DNA from: Chitinophaga pinensis
Lineage (GTDB): Bacteria > Bacteroidota > Bacteroidia > Flavobacteriales_D > Crocinitomicaceae
Direction: 5' to 3'
Length of the DNA stretch: 64,000 bases
NCBI GenBank assembly: GCA_945883825.1
Contig: CAMCYF010000003.1
Location: 1-64,000 of the forward strand
The notes under the pieces are model-generated. The model was not told the DNA's origin, did not search any database, and saw only the letters and a program-made list of their open reading frames with translations. Positions 55,417 through 63,398 of this stretch are shown in pieces. The translations under genes were made by a program, and so were the position numbers. Numbering within the stretch: the first letter of the stretch is position 1; the number at the start of each line of letters is the position of its first letter.

Positions 55417-55557
55417 TTAAATCTTTGTTTCCATTGCTTTAGAAATTCCACATCCTGCGCATGAATCTTTTTTTTGAAAAAACATTTTCCAAAAATGCCG
55501 CAAAAGAAATAAAATTGCTAACCCGATACACAGAAATACAATAATAGTTTGTGTCAT
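55417..55557 (-). CDS. FeoB-associated Cys-rich membrane protein (46 aa)
   Basis: A short frame starting at the ATG at 55557 encodes 46 residues. A membrane helix (about 4-19, TIIVFLCIGLAILFLL) is followed by a basic stretch, then CAGCG (33-37, CxxC), and a short tail ending METKI. This is the pattern of the FeoB-associated Cys-rich membrane protein family found next to feoB in many Bacteroidota and Firmicutes. The CxxC may handle ferrous iron or its redox state near the FeoB pore; this is inference. It lies 81 nt after feoB and 11 nt before corA. Confidence 0.85.
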   Translation of the reverse strand: MTQTIIVFLCIGLAILFLLRHFWKMFFQKKDSCAGCGISKAMETKI

Positions 55558-55638
55558 TTGAGAATAAATTTACCTTTTTTATTTAGGATTTAATTTTTTA
55601 AAAGAAATAAAATTAAAAAAGCGCTAAAATTTTTATAA

Positions 55639-57594
55639 TTATCTTAAAAGTTGGAAGGCTATAAAAGCAGCGAAATACGCCATTACTCCCATAACGAATA
55701 GCTGAATTAAAGGCCATTTCCAACTGTTTGTTTCTCGTTTAACAACTGCTAGTGTCGACATACATTGCATTGCAAAAACATAGAAAATCATTAGTGATAC
55801 TCCAGAAGCAAGGGTATAGGTTTTTTCTCCTTTTGAATTTTTATCTCTTTTTAGTCGCTGAATTAACCTTGTTTTAGTCGCTCCATCGTCTTGTACTGCA
55901 TAGATTGTTGCTAAGGACCCCACAAAAACTTCTCTCGCCGCAAAAGAAGTAATTAAGGAAATTCCAATTTTCCAATCGTAGCCAAGCGCTTTTATTGCAG
56001 GTTCTATAAATTTCCCCATTCTTCCGATGTATGAAGCTTCCAATTTTGCAGAGGCAAGTTCACGATCTTTATCTACTTTACTCAACATAGAGAAACCTTT
56101 TATTTTTTTAGTTTTTTCAAGTGCTTCATCCATTGAATTATTTGGTCCGTAGGATGCCAAAGCCCAAAGAATAATGGAGATAGCCAGTATAACTTTTCCA
56201 GCATCGAAAATAAATAGTTTGATTTTTTCAAGTATACTAATTCCGATATTTGGCCATCTCGGATTTTTATAACTTGGTAGCTCAAGCAAAAGAAAGCCTT
56301 TTTCTTCACTTTTGACAATAAATTTCATGATAAATGAAACTGTTAAGACTGCAATTAAACCCAAGCTATAGAGTGAAAAAAGAACAATTCCTTGCAGGTT
56401 GATAAAACCAAAATAATAGATTTTAGGTATTACTAAAGAAATTAAGAGCGTATACACTGGAATTCTTGCACTGCAGCTCATAAAAGGAGCTACAAATATT
56501 GTAATCATTCGTTCTTTCCAATTTGAAATAGTTCTTGTTGCCATGACTGCAGGAATCGCGCATGCAACACTTGACATTAGTGGCACAACACTTTTGCCAT
56601 TTAATCCGAAAGGTCTCATTATGCGATCCATTATAAACACAACTCTTGCTAAATAGCCTGTTTCTTCGAGAATAGCAATGAAAAAAAAGAGAAGCGCAAT
56701 TTGTGGAATAAACACAACAATACCTCCAATTCCAGGTATTATTCCATGGCAGATTAAATTATTAAAAACACCTACTGGAAGAATTTGTGAGGTATAAGCG
56801 GCAAAATCAGTAAAAATACCATCAATTAATTCCATTGGAATACTTGCAAAAGAAAATATAAATTGAAAAATAGTTAGTAATACACATATAAAAATAGCGT
56901 AGCCCCAAATTGGATGTACGATAATTCTATCAATTTTCCTTGAAAAGGTATCTGTTTTTGTTTCATTTACTTTCTCAACTACTTCGATTAATTTTTTAAT
57001 TTTTTCATAGCGCAAATTTGTTTCGGCTATTTGTTTTTCTTGGTCATTAATTTCTGCAACTTGATAATCTTCTAAATAAAATGATTTCCTAGCAGTGAGA
57101 TTTAAAGTTTGAATAGCTTGAATAATTCTTTCTTTTCCCATTCCAATTCTGGCATTAGAAGTAATAATTTGAACTCCTGGAAATGCCTCTTCTAACTTTT
57201 TAATATTAATTTCAATGCCTCTTTTAGCAGTAAGGTCCCACATATTTAAGACTAAAATGAGGGGGATGTTTAAATCGTATAATTGTGTAAAAAATAAAAG
57301 ATTGCGTTCTAGATTAGCAGTATCAACAATAAATAGCGCTGCGTCTGGATATAATTCTTGATTTTTGTTTGTTAGTAGATCGTAGACAATTTTCTCATCT
57401 TTTGCACGAGGATACAAACTATAGGCCCCCGGAAAATCGATAATTGAATATTTTTTATCTCCAAGAGTAAGAAAGCCCTCTTTTTTTTCTACAGTAACAC
57501 CAGCAAAGTTACCTACTTGTTGCCTTAAACCTGTTAATAAATTAAAAACAGAGCTTTTTCCGGTATTAGGATTTCCAAATAGGGCAATTTTCAT
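55639..57594 (-). CDS. feoB: Ferrous iron transport protein B
   Basis: A 651-aa inner-membrane Fe(II) transporter with an N-terminal G domain: G1 GNPNTGKSS (7-15), G2 near VGNFAGVTVEKKEG, G3 DFPG (53-56), G4 NMWD (117-120). Gate and membrane regions follow (about 220-650), with the Cys-containing VACAIPAVMATRTI and MSCSARIPVYTLL blocks seen in the pore. It is about 120 residues shorter than E. coli FeoB but within the Bacteroidota range. feoA lies 29 nt upstream and the small Cys-rich gene downstream. Confidence 0.94.
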   Translation of the reverse strand: MKIALFGNPNTGKSSVFNLLTGLRQQVGNFAGVTVEKKEGFLTLGDKKYSIIDFPGAYSLYPRAKDEKIVYDLLTNKNQELYPDAALFIVDTANLERNLLFFTQLYDLNIPLILVLNMWDLTAKRGIEINIKKLEEAFPGVQIITSNARIGMGKERIIQAIQTLNLTARKSFYLEDYQVAEINDQEKQIAETNLRYEKIKKLIEVVEKVNETKTDTFSRKIDRIIVHPIWGYAIFICVLLTIFQFIFSFASIPMELIDGIFTDFAAYTSQILPVGVFNNLICHGIIPGIGGIVVFIPQIALLFFFIAILEETGYLARVVFIMDRIMRPFGLNGKSVVPLMSSVACAIPAVMATRTISNWKERMITIFVAPFMSCSARIPVYTLLISLVIPKIYYFGFINLQGIVLFSLYSLGLIAVLTVSFIMKFIVKSEEKGFLLLELPSYKNPRWPNIGISILEKIKLFIFDAGKVILAISIILWALASYGPNNSMDEALEKTKKIKGFSMLSKVDKDRELASAKLEASYIGRMGKFIEPAIKALGYDWKIGISLITSFAAREVFVGSLATIYAVQDDGATKTRLIQRLKRDKNSKGEKTYTLASGVSLMIFYVFAMQCMSTLAVVKRETNSWKWPLIQLFVMGVMAYFAAFIAFQLLR

Positions 57595-57623
57595 TTGATT
57601 GCAAACTTATGGATACATGAGTA

Positions 57624-57851
57624 TCAATTTTTTTTACGTACTTTAATAAGAGTAGCTTCATCTTTTCTCAAGGAGATTACTGTGCTATTTATTTCAATTG
57701 CAATTGGATCGCCCAATGGTGCTTTGAAAACAACTTCTAATGAACTCCCAACTAAAAAACCCATTTCTATCAGTTTTGATTTAATAGAGCAATTTTCAAT
57801 TGCGATAATTTCGGACTTACTTCCTACTTTCATAGTTGAGAGATCAAGCAT
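57624..57851 (-). CDS. feoA: Ferrous iron transport protein A
   Basis: A 75-aa cytoplasmic protein with the SH3-like FeoA fold: the sequence KLIEMGFLVGSSLEVVFKAP and DPIAIEINSTVISLRKDEA match the family. FeoA is thought to regulate FeoB activity. It is first in the feoA-feoB-small protein-corA operon. A TAAATTTG element (57855-57862) ends 3 nt before the ATG. I did not recognise a clear Fur site. Confidence 0.92.
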   Translation of the reverse strand: MLDLSTMKVGSKSEIIAIENCSIKSKLIEMGFLVGSSLEVVFKAPLGDPIAIEINSTVISLRKDEATLIKVRKKN

Positions 57852-57854
57852 TTA

Positions 57855-57862
57855 CAAATTTA
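57855..57862 (-). promoter_or_regulatory. Candidate -7 element of the feo operon
   Basis: TAAATTTG on the minus strand matches TAnnTTTG and ends only 3 nt before the feoA start codon. The nearest TTG (57878-57880) is at 15-nt spacing, shorter than usual. Confidence 0.35.
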
Positions 57863-57901
57863 AGATTTAATGTACCTCAAAACATACCTTTAAAGTGGTA
57901 T

Positions 57902-59176
57902 TTACAACTTATTTTTAACAACAAATCGTGCAGTTTCTCGAGTTTTTTGTTCTACTAAAATTACTTTTCCTTTCGTCATTTTCGAAATTATTTGCTCATC
58001 GTAATGGCGTATTGTAATAAGCTCTAATCCTTCGTTGTATTTTATAGTGTATTCTTTTTTGAAGTATTCGAGAATTTTTTCTTTGTTAATTTTTAGTTCG
58101 TCTAGCAAAATAGAAAAACTTAAGGCGGAATTTTGCATTAGGTTAATTTTTGCAGAGCAAGCTGAGAGACCTTTGAATAGAATGCTTAGGTTTTCTTCAA
58201 CAATGAAAGAGAAATCATTTGGAGTAAAAGAAAATAGTACTTGATTATGTTTCACGATAAAAGATGCAATAAGTTTATCATTTTCTGTGCTTTCTTGAAT
58301 TATTGTCCCTTCATTTAACGGTTCAAGGAAAGATTTCACATACAGTGGAATGCCTTTATTTTGGAGTGGCTTTATAGTTTTTGGGTGAATAACACTGGCA
58401 CCGTAATAAGAAAGTTCTAGCGCTTCTTTGTACGATATTTTATCTAATTTTTTAGTGTTTTCAAAATATTTTGGATCAGCATTTAACATTCCAGGCACAT
58501 CTTTCCAAATGGTTACACTTTCAGCATTACAGCAATAGGCAAAGATTGCAGCAGAATAATCGGAGCCCTCTCTTCCAAGTGTAGTTGATTCCCCATCTGC
58601 TGTAGCACCAATAAACCCTTGAGTAATTAATAATTTATTCTCTTTTATTTTTGGTAAAATCTTCTTTGAAATAGCTATTTCAGTTTTTTTCCAATCCACA
58701 TTAGCTTCTTGGAAATTATTGTCTGTTTGAATTAATTCTCTTGCATCAATCCACATTGCAGAAAAATTATTTTTGCTTAAATAAGCACTCAGAATATACG
58801 AAGAAAGGACTTCTCCTAAAGAAACAATTTGATCGTATTCGAATGAAAAATTTTGAGAATATGGTAAATTGAATTTAGCTTTTAGATGATCAAATACTAC
58901 TTCAATTTTATTATAAATTGGATTTGAATTAGTTTTAATAAGTTCATTTAAAAGATCAATATGAAATTTTTCTAGTTCAGCAATACTTTTTAGGAATGTC
59001 AACTTATCCATTGAATGGTATGCTTGATGAATTTCCTCCAGTTTATTTGTAGTTTTTCCGATAGCAGATAAAACAACTAGAATTTCTTCATCAGGGAATA
59101 ATGACATTATTTTTGAGACATTTCTGATTGCTGACGCATCTTTTACGGAAGCCCCACCAAATTTGAATACTTTCAT
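57902..59176 (-). CDS. Aspartate kinase (monofunctional)
   Basis: A 424-aa kinase for the first step of lysine, threonine and methionine synthesis. It has the N-terminal KFGGASV (5-11), the GREGSDYSAAIFA segment (the family GRGGSD motif with Glu in place of the second Gly), and the DVPGMLNADPKYF block. A C-terminal ACT-like regulatory region (about 300-424) follows, weakly conserved and shorter than in many LysC proteins. No homoserine dehydrogenase domain is fused. Feedback regulation cannot be told from sequence. It lies 50 nt upstream of feoA, on the same strand. Confidence 0.9.
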   Translation of the reverse strand: MKVFKFGGASVKDASAIRNVSKIMSLFPDEEILVVLSAIGKTTNKLEEIHQAYHSMDKLTFLKSIAELEKFHIDLLNELIKTNSNPIYNKIEVVFDHLKAKFNLPYSQNFSFEYDQIVSLGEVLSSYILSAYLSKNNFSAMWIDARELIQTDNNFQEANVDWKKTEIAISKKILPKIKENKLLITQGFIGATADGESTTLGREGSDYSAAIFAYCCNAESVTIWKDVPGMLNADPKYFENTKKLDKISYKEALELSYYGASVIHPKTIKPLQNKGIPLYVKSFLEPLNEGTIIQESTENDKLIASFIVKHNQVLFSFTPNDFSFIVEENLSILFKGLSACSAKINLMQNSALSFSILLDELKINKEKILEYFKKEYTIKYNEGLELITIRHYDEQIISKMTKGKVILVEQKTRETARFVVKNKL

Positions 59177-59194
59177 TTTACTAGTTTACAATGA

Positions 59195-59202
59195 CAAAAA
59201 TA
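59195..59202 (-). promoter_or_regulatory. Candidate -7 element for aspartate kinase
   Basis: TATTTTTG on the minus strand matches TAnnTTTG, 18 nt before the start codon. It lies in the 43-nt spacer after gpsA, so the kinase may have its own promoter. A -33 TTG was not found. Confidence 0.3.
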
Positions 59203-59219
59203 GGGAATCAGAATTTGAA

Positions 59220-60224
59220 TTAAGATAATTTATTTGAAAGCTTTTTAATTTCAAGAGCAGGATTTGCATTTTTATAGAGTATTTCATAGACCGCATCCAA
59301 AATAGGCATTTCTACTTGAAATTTTTTGTTGATTTCAATTAAGCATTTTGTAGCGTAATAACCTTCAGCAATCATATTCATTTCTAATTGGGCATTTTTT
59401 ACAGAATAACCTTTACCGATCATATGTCCAAATGTTCTATTTCTTGAAAAATTGGAGTAGGAGGTAACCAATAAGTCCCCTAAATAAGCGCTAGTTTTTG
59501 TATCGCGGTGCACAGGGCTTACAACATCAATAAAACGTTCAATTTCTTGTATGGCATTTGCAATTAAAACTGCTTGGAAATTATCGCCGTATCCTAAACC
59601 AGCTGATATACCTGAGCAAAGAGCATAGACATTTTTTAGTATTGCAGAAAATTCAGTGCCAAATAAATCGTCAGATAGCGTTGTTTTTATATATCGACAT
59701 CTCAATAATTCTGACATTTCTTTCGCAATAAGATTATTTTCACAAGCAATTGTAAGGTAGGATAATCTTTCTAATGCGACTTCTTCAGCATGGCAGGGCC
59801 CACAAATAATTCCTATATTATTGTAAGGAGTAGCAAAAGATTTATGAATAAATCGTGCAGGGATTGCATTGAATTCAGGTACAATTCCTTTAACTGCTGA
59901 GAAAACGATTTTATTACTTAAAAGACCTTCCGGTAAGTCCTTAAAAAGAGCTGTTAAAAAAGCGGAAGGAGTAGCAATTATTATGATTTCAGCATTTTCA
60001 ATTGTTTCAATTAGATTAGCGCTAAGATGTAGCTTTTTAGTGTCAAATTCAATAGATTGTAGATATCTAGGATTGTGCTTGAACTGAAGTATATGTTCTA
60101 TTGCCTCTTCATTTCTCATCCACCAACCAACCGTTGATAGGTTATTGCAAAAAAGTTTTACGAGTGCAGTAGCCCAACTTCCTCCACCAACTACAGCTAT
60201 TTTTAATTTTTCATTTGTTTTCAT
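59220..60224 (-). CDS. gpsA: Glycerol-3-phosphate dehydrogenase [NAD(P)+]
   Basis: A 334-aa cytosolic enzyme that reduces dihydroxyacetone phosphate to glycerol-3-phosphate for phospholipid synthesis. The N-terminal Rossmann motif AVVGGGSWATALVKLF (10-25), KHNPRYL, SAVKGIVPE with the active-site Lys, GPCHAEEV and ALCSGISAGLGYGDNFQA are diagnostic. Length is normal. A TACATTTG element (60230-60237) lies 5 nt before the ATG. Confidence 0.95.
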   Translation of the reverse strand: MKTNEKLKIAVVGGGSWATALVKLFCNNLSTVGWWMRNEEAIEHILQFKHNPRYLQSIEFDTKKLHLSANLIETIENAEIIIIATPSAFLTALFKDLPEGLLSNKIVFSAVKGIVPEFNAIPARFIHKSFATPYNNIGIICGPCHAEEVALERLSYLTIACENNLIAKEMSELLRCRYIKTTLSDDLFGTEFSAILKNVYALCSGISAGLGYGDNFQAVLIANAIQEIERFIDVVSPVHRDTKTSAYLGDLLVTSYSNFSRNRTFGHMIGKGYSVKNAQLEMNMIAEGYYATKCLIEINKKFQVEMPILDAVYEILYKNANPALEIKKLSNKLS

Positions 60225-60229
60225 TGCTA

Positions 60230-60237
60230 CAAATGTA
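60230..60237 (-). promoter_or_regulatory. Candidate -7 element for gpsA
   Basis: TACATTTG on the minus strand matches TAnnTTTG and ends 5 nt before the gpsA start codon. No TTG at the standard -33 distance. Confidence 0.35.
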
Positions 60238-60449
60238 AAAAAGAATAAGAGAATTTAACGATTTACCTTTTTTAGGTTTGATTGTGAATTTTTAATTACT
60301 TATTATCTGGTGATTCAGTCACCATTTTTAATGATTTATTGTGGTTTTCCCTAAAAGATTTTTGCCTTTTTAATTTTTACTTTTTATAATAATTTTGCCA
60401 AAGCACTATAAGATAATGTTTTATCATAATCCAGTATTAAAAAAAAAGC

Positions 60450-60475
60450 AAAAAAAAAGGGCTGAAAAGCCCTTT
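60450..60475 (-). terminator. Intrinsic terminator of outer-membrane protein gene 1
   Basis: AAGGGCT (60457-60463 on plus) and AGCCCTT (60468-60474) form a 7-bp stem around GAAA. On the minus strand it is followed by a long T run. A decayed copy of the same hairpin region lies after the paralogous gene at about 61316-61340. Confidence 0.8.
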
Positions 60476-60496
60476 AATGTATTAAAAATGTAGAAA

Positions 60497-61174
60497 TTAA
60501 AATTTGTATGTAGCTCCAACTGCAACATTAAAAATATTTCCCATTTTGTCATTTACTCTTGAATCTTGTCCAGGATTAACATATAAACTTTGTTTTACTA
60601 AAAGTTTTGTGGAAAGATCTAAATTGATTGAAATTTTATCATTTAACTTATATTGAGGAGTTAAACCAAACACGATATTAACCATATCATCATTTCCTTT
60701 TAACCCTGGATCTGATGGTGTTATATTATTATCTGTGTTAAATTTTTTGACATTAGAATTAGACATTGTCGATAAACCAAGTCCAGCATGAAAGTTTAAA
60801 CCCATTTTTTCAGGTATAAAAGACATGAATTTCAATTTCTTTAAATTTACTACTGCCTCAATAGAACCACTGATTAAAGAAGAATTATCTGTAGATGAAG
60901 AATCAGACCTAACATTACCAGTAGTTTTAAACCCATCATAAGAAATACCACCTCTAATAGAAAGTAATTCATTTAGTTGGTAACGAACTCCTCCATCAGC
61001 ATGAATTCCTGGTGAAACCTTATAATTAGTTAAAGTGTCAGATATTACAGTGTCAGCTGCAACAGCTCCACCAAAGCGACCTCCAACGTTTACGTCAAGG
61101 CTTAATTTCTTAATAAATTGTGCATTACTGAATAATGCGACAACTGTAAATAAAATTGTAAATAAATGTTTCAT
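60497..61174 (-). CDS. Outer-membrane beta-barrel protein (paralogue 1)
   Basis: A 225-aa exported protein: signal peptide about 1-18 (ending SNAQ) and alternating amphipathic strands with Gly- and Asn-rich turns. It ends in ATYKF with a C-terminal Phe, the usual mark of an outer-membrane beta barrel. It resembles porin-family OMPs with eight strands. Function is unknown. It is clearly duplicated in the next gene, which is near-identical over the first 17 mature residues (QFIKKLSLDVNVGGRFG) and over the block YKLNDKISINLDL. Confidence 0.78.
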   Translation of the reverse strand: MKHLFTILFTVVALFSNAQFIKKLSLDVNVGGRFGGAVAADTVISDTLTNYKVSPGIHADGGVRYQLNELLSIRGGISYDGFKTTGNVRSDSSSTDNSSLISGSIEAVVNLKKLKFMSFIPEKMGLNFHAGLGLSTMSNSNVKKFNTDNNITPSDPGLKGNDDMVNIVFGLTPQYKLNDKISINLDLSTKLLVKQSLYVNPGQDSRVNDKMGNIFNVAVGATYKF

Positions 61175-61209
61175 AAGTTTTTTTTAATAAGATTATATAT
61201 TATTTTATA

Positions 61210-61217
61210 CAAAAATA
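61210..61217 (-). promoter_or_regulatory. Candidate -7 element for outer-membrane protein gene 1
   Basis: TATTTTTG on the minus strand matches TAnnTTTG, 35 nt before the ATG at 61174. No TTG at standard spacing is seen, so the call is weak. Confidence 0.3.
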
Positions 61218-61361
61218 GTAAAAAATTATTTAATATATATACTTTTTTTAATATTAGCTAAAACATTGCACTTAGCTCAATTTTTAAAATCACAAAATCT
61301 TTGACAGAAATAAGCAAAAAAAAGGACTGAAAAACCCTTTGATGTGTAAAAAATGTAGAAA

Positions 61362-62024
61362 TTAAAATTTGTATGTTGCTCCAACTGCAACATTAAAAAT
61401 ACTTCCTATTTTATCGTTTACTGTAGCATCTTGATTAGGATTAACATACATATTTTGCTTTAACAATATTCTGCATGCTAAATCTAAATTGATTGAAATT
61501 TTATCATTTAACTTGTATTGAGGTGTTAGACCAAAAATAATGTTAATCATGTCATCATTTCCTTTGATTCCAGGATCAGAAAATTCTTTACCTTCTTTAA
61601 ATTTAGTATTAGATAATGACGATAAACCAAATCCACCGTGAAAATTTAAGTCCATTTTTTCATTTGTTAATTCCAAAAACTTCAATTTCTTTAAATTGAG
61701 TACTGCTTCAATAGATGCACTCATTAATGAAGAATTATCGCTTTCAGAACCAAGACTAGTTGTAAATACATCATAAGAAATACCGCCTCTGAGAGAAATT
61801 AATTCATTTAGGCGGTAACTTACTCCGCCATCTACATGTATTCCGGGAGAAAGCACAGCTTTTTCTTTGCTTATTGTGTCAACGGGAATAGTGCAAAAGC
61901 AAGAATCTGATATCGCTCCTCCAAACCGCCCTCCAACGTTTACGTCAAGACTTAATTTTTTAATAAATTGAGCATTACTTAATAATGCTAAAACAGTAAA
62001 AGAAATGGTAAATAAGATTTTCAT
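61362..62024 (-). CDS. Outer-membrane beta-barrel protein (paralogue 2)
   Basis: A 220-aa paralogue of the adjacent downstream gene: signal peptide about 1-18, beta-strand pattern, C-terminal ATYKF. The ATG at 62024 is used because the longer frame begins with a TTG at 62060 and would place 12 polar residues before the signal peptide. It differs from its sister mainly by a loop with two cysteines (SDSCFCTIP, about 41-49) and a shorter loop near 145. The 187-bp spacer between the genes holds the decayed terminator copy and the promoter of paralogue 1. Confidence 0.78.
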   Translation of the reverse strand: MKILFTISFTVLALLSNAQFIKKLSLDVNVGGRFGGAISDSCFCTIPVDTISKEKAVLSPGIHVDGGVSYRLNELISLRGGISYDVFTTSLGSESDNSSLMSASIEAVLNLKKLKFLELTNEKMDLNFHGGFGLSSLSNTKFKEGKEFSDPGIKGNDDMINIIFGLTPQYKLNDKISINLDLACRILLKQNMYVNPNQDATVNDKIGSIFNVAVGATYKF

Positions 62025-62146
62025 ATTTTTTTTTAATGATATGTAATTTGATTTTATCAATACAAATTTGATAATTTATTTGTATTTAAATACATATTTT
62101 AGATGTATTATTTACCAACATCATTAGATGAAGCGTTTAATATTCC

Positions 62147-62154
62147 TAAATTTG
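62147..62154 (+). promoter_or_regulatory. Candidate -7 element of the polysaccharide locus
   Basis: TAAATTTG matches TAnnTTTG and lies 119 nt before the ATG of the Wzz-like gene, which would give a leader of about 110 nt. No -33 TTG at standard spacing. The leader holds the small hairpin TGGCGAAGCCA (62212-62222). Confidence 0.3.
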
Positions 62155-62273
62155 TATAAATTATTTATATTTTTTAAAAGTTAAGCATATATTTTTTTAT
62201 GTGATTAACAGTGGCGAAGCCATAAAGAAAATTAATTTTTATTTTAGTTTGTTTCTTATTTTTAAAGTCCAAG

Positions 62274-63329
62274 ATGGAAGATAACACAAAAGATACTGAG
62301 ATCTCTTTAAAAGAATTAATCCTAAATATGAATGAATGGAGAAAATATATTTTCAGTAAGTGGTTAATTTTAACAGTAGCTATTATCTCTGGTGGTTTTC
62401 TTGGTCTACTATATTCAAGTTACAAAAAACCGGTTTACATTAGTACAATGACCTTTGCCATGGAAGATGATGGTTTAGGGCAATCTGCAGCATTAGGATT
62501 AGCGAGTCAGTTTGGTTTAGATGTAGGTGGATCATCTGGCGGTATATTTAAAGGAGGTAATGTTCTAGAGTTATTTAAATCTCGCTTAATGGTTCAAAAG
62601 ACCTTGCTTTCCGAAATATATTTCGATGGAAAAAAGCAATCATTAGCGAATGCATATCTAGACATTAAAGGCTGGCGAGATAATGCACCTAAAAATTTAG
62701 ATTTTTCAAATATTGACTTACCAATAGACGCAACTGCCTTGACTAGAAAGCAGAATAAAGTTATAAGACTTATTTATGATGAATTGATAGCAAACGAATT
62801 GGTGGTTTCTCAAAGGGATAAAAAAATTCAAATCTTTAATCTTGAAACAAGTTTTATAAATGAGTCTTTTGCTAAAGTTTTTTCTGAAACATTGGCTTCT
62901 ATCGTTACTGATTTCTATGTTAGTATCAAAACCAAAAAGTCTAAGAATAACTTATCAGTTCTTGAGCAACAAACTGACTCTGTACGACAAGAGTTAAACA
63001 ATGCTTTAGCAGGTGTTGCAGTAGCTACAGATCAAACATTTGGACTCAACCCAGCATTAAATGTTCGGCGTATTTCTACAGCAAAACAAGAAGTAGATGT
63101 AAAATTAAATACTGCAATACTTACTGAGTTGATTAAACAACAAGAATTGGCTAGAATCATGGTGCGAAAGGAGACTCCCTTTATTCAAATAATTGATAGC
63201 CCAATATTGCCTTTGCCTGAAGAAAAACTTGGTAAATTAACTGCTATTTTTTTTGGAGGATTTTTAGCAGGATTTTTAGTGATATTGTTTCTAATTGTGA
63301 AAAGATTTATAGTTAAGAATTTACAATGA
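62274..63329 (+). CDS. Wzz-family polysaccharide chain-length determinant
   Basis: A 351-aa inner-membrane protein: a cytoplasmic N-terminus, a first membrane helix at about 32-50, a periplasmic domain with long helical stretches (about 200-295) and a second membrane helix near 320-343 (FFGGFLAGFLVILFLIV). The Pro-rich segment before the last helix (IIDSPILPLPEEKLGK) is typical of Wzz. These proteins set the length of O-antigen or capsule chains. No kinase domain is fused, so this is a Wzz rather than a Wzc-type tyrosine kinase. It opens the surface polysaccharide locus running off the right edge. Confidence 0.87.
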   Translation: MEDNTKDTEISLKELILNMNEWRKYIFSKWLILTVAIISGGFLGLLYSSYKKPVYISTMTFAMEDDGLGQSAALGLASQFGLDVGGSSGGIFKGGNVLELFKSRLMVQKTLLSEIYFDGKKQSLANAYLDIKGWRDNAPKNLDFSNIDLPIDATALTRKQNKVIRLIYDELIANELVVSQRDKKIQIFNLETSFINESFAKVFSETLASIVTDFYVSIKTKKSKNNLSVLEQQTDSVRQELNNALAGVAVATDQTFGLNPALNVRRISTAKQEVDVKLNTAILTELIKQQELARIMVRKETPFIQIIDSPILPLPEEKLGKLTAIFFGGFLAGFLVILFLIVKRFIVKNLQ

Positions 63330-63398
63330 TGAAAAACTAGTAACAGGAGGAGTATATTAAAATTTGTTCATAGAACTTAATAAATTTTCAAAAATAGT

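Noticed and set aside
60308-60324. Hairpin TGGTGA-TTCAG-TCACCA followed by Ts on the plus strand
   Set aside because: No plus-strand gene precedes it, so a terminator role is not supported. The stem is only 6 bp and can arise by chance in the 272-bp spacer 60225-60496, in which I see nothing else besides the terminator of the beta-barrel gene and the gpsA -7 element.
62103-62159. 18-codon frame (MYYLPTSLDEAFNIPKFV) before the Wzz-like gene
   Set aside because: It is too short to support, has no recognisable pattern, and the candidate promoter of the polysaccharide locus lies inside it.
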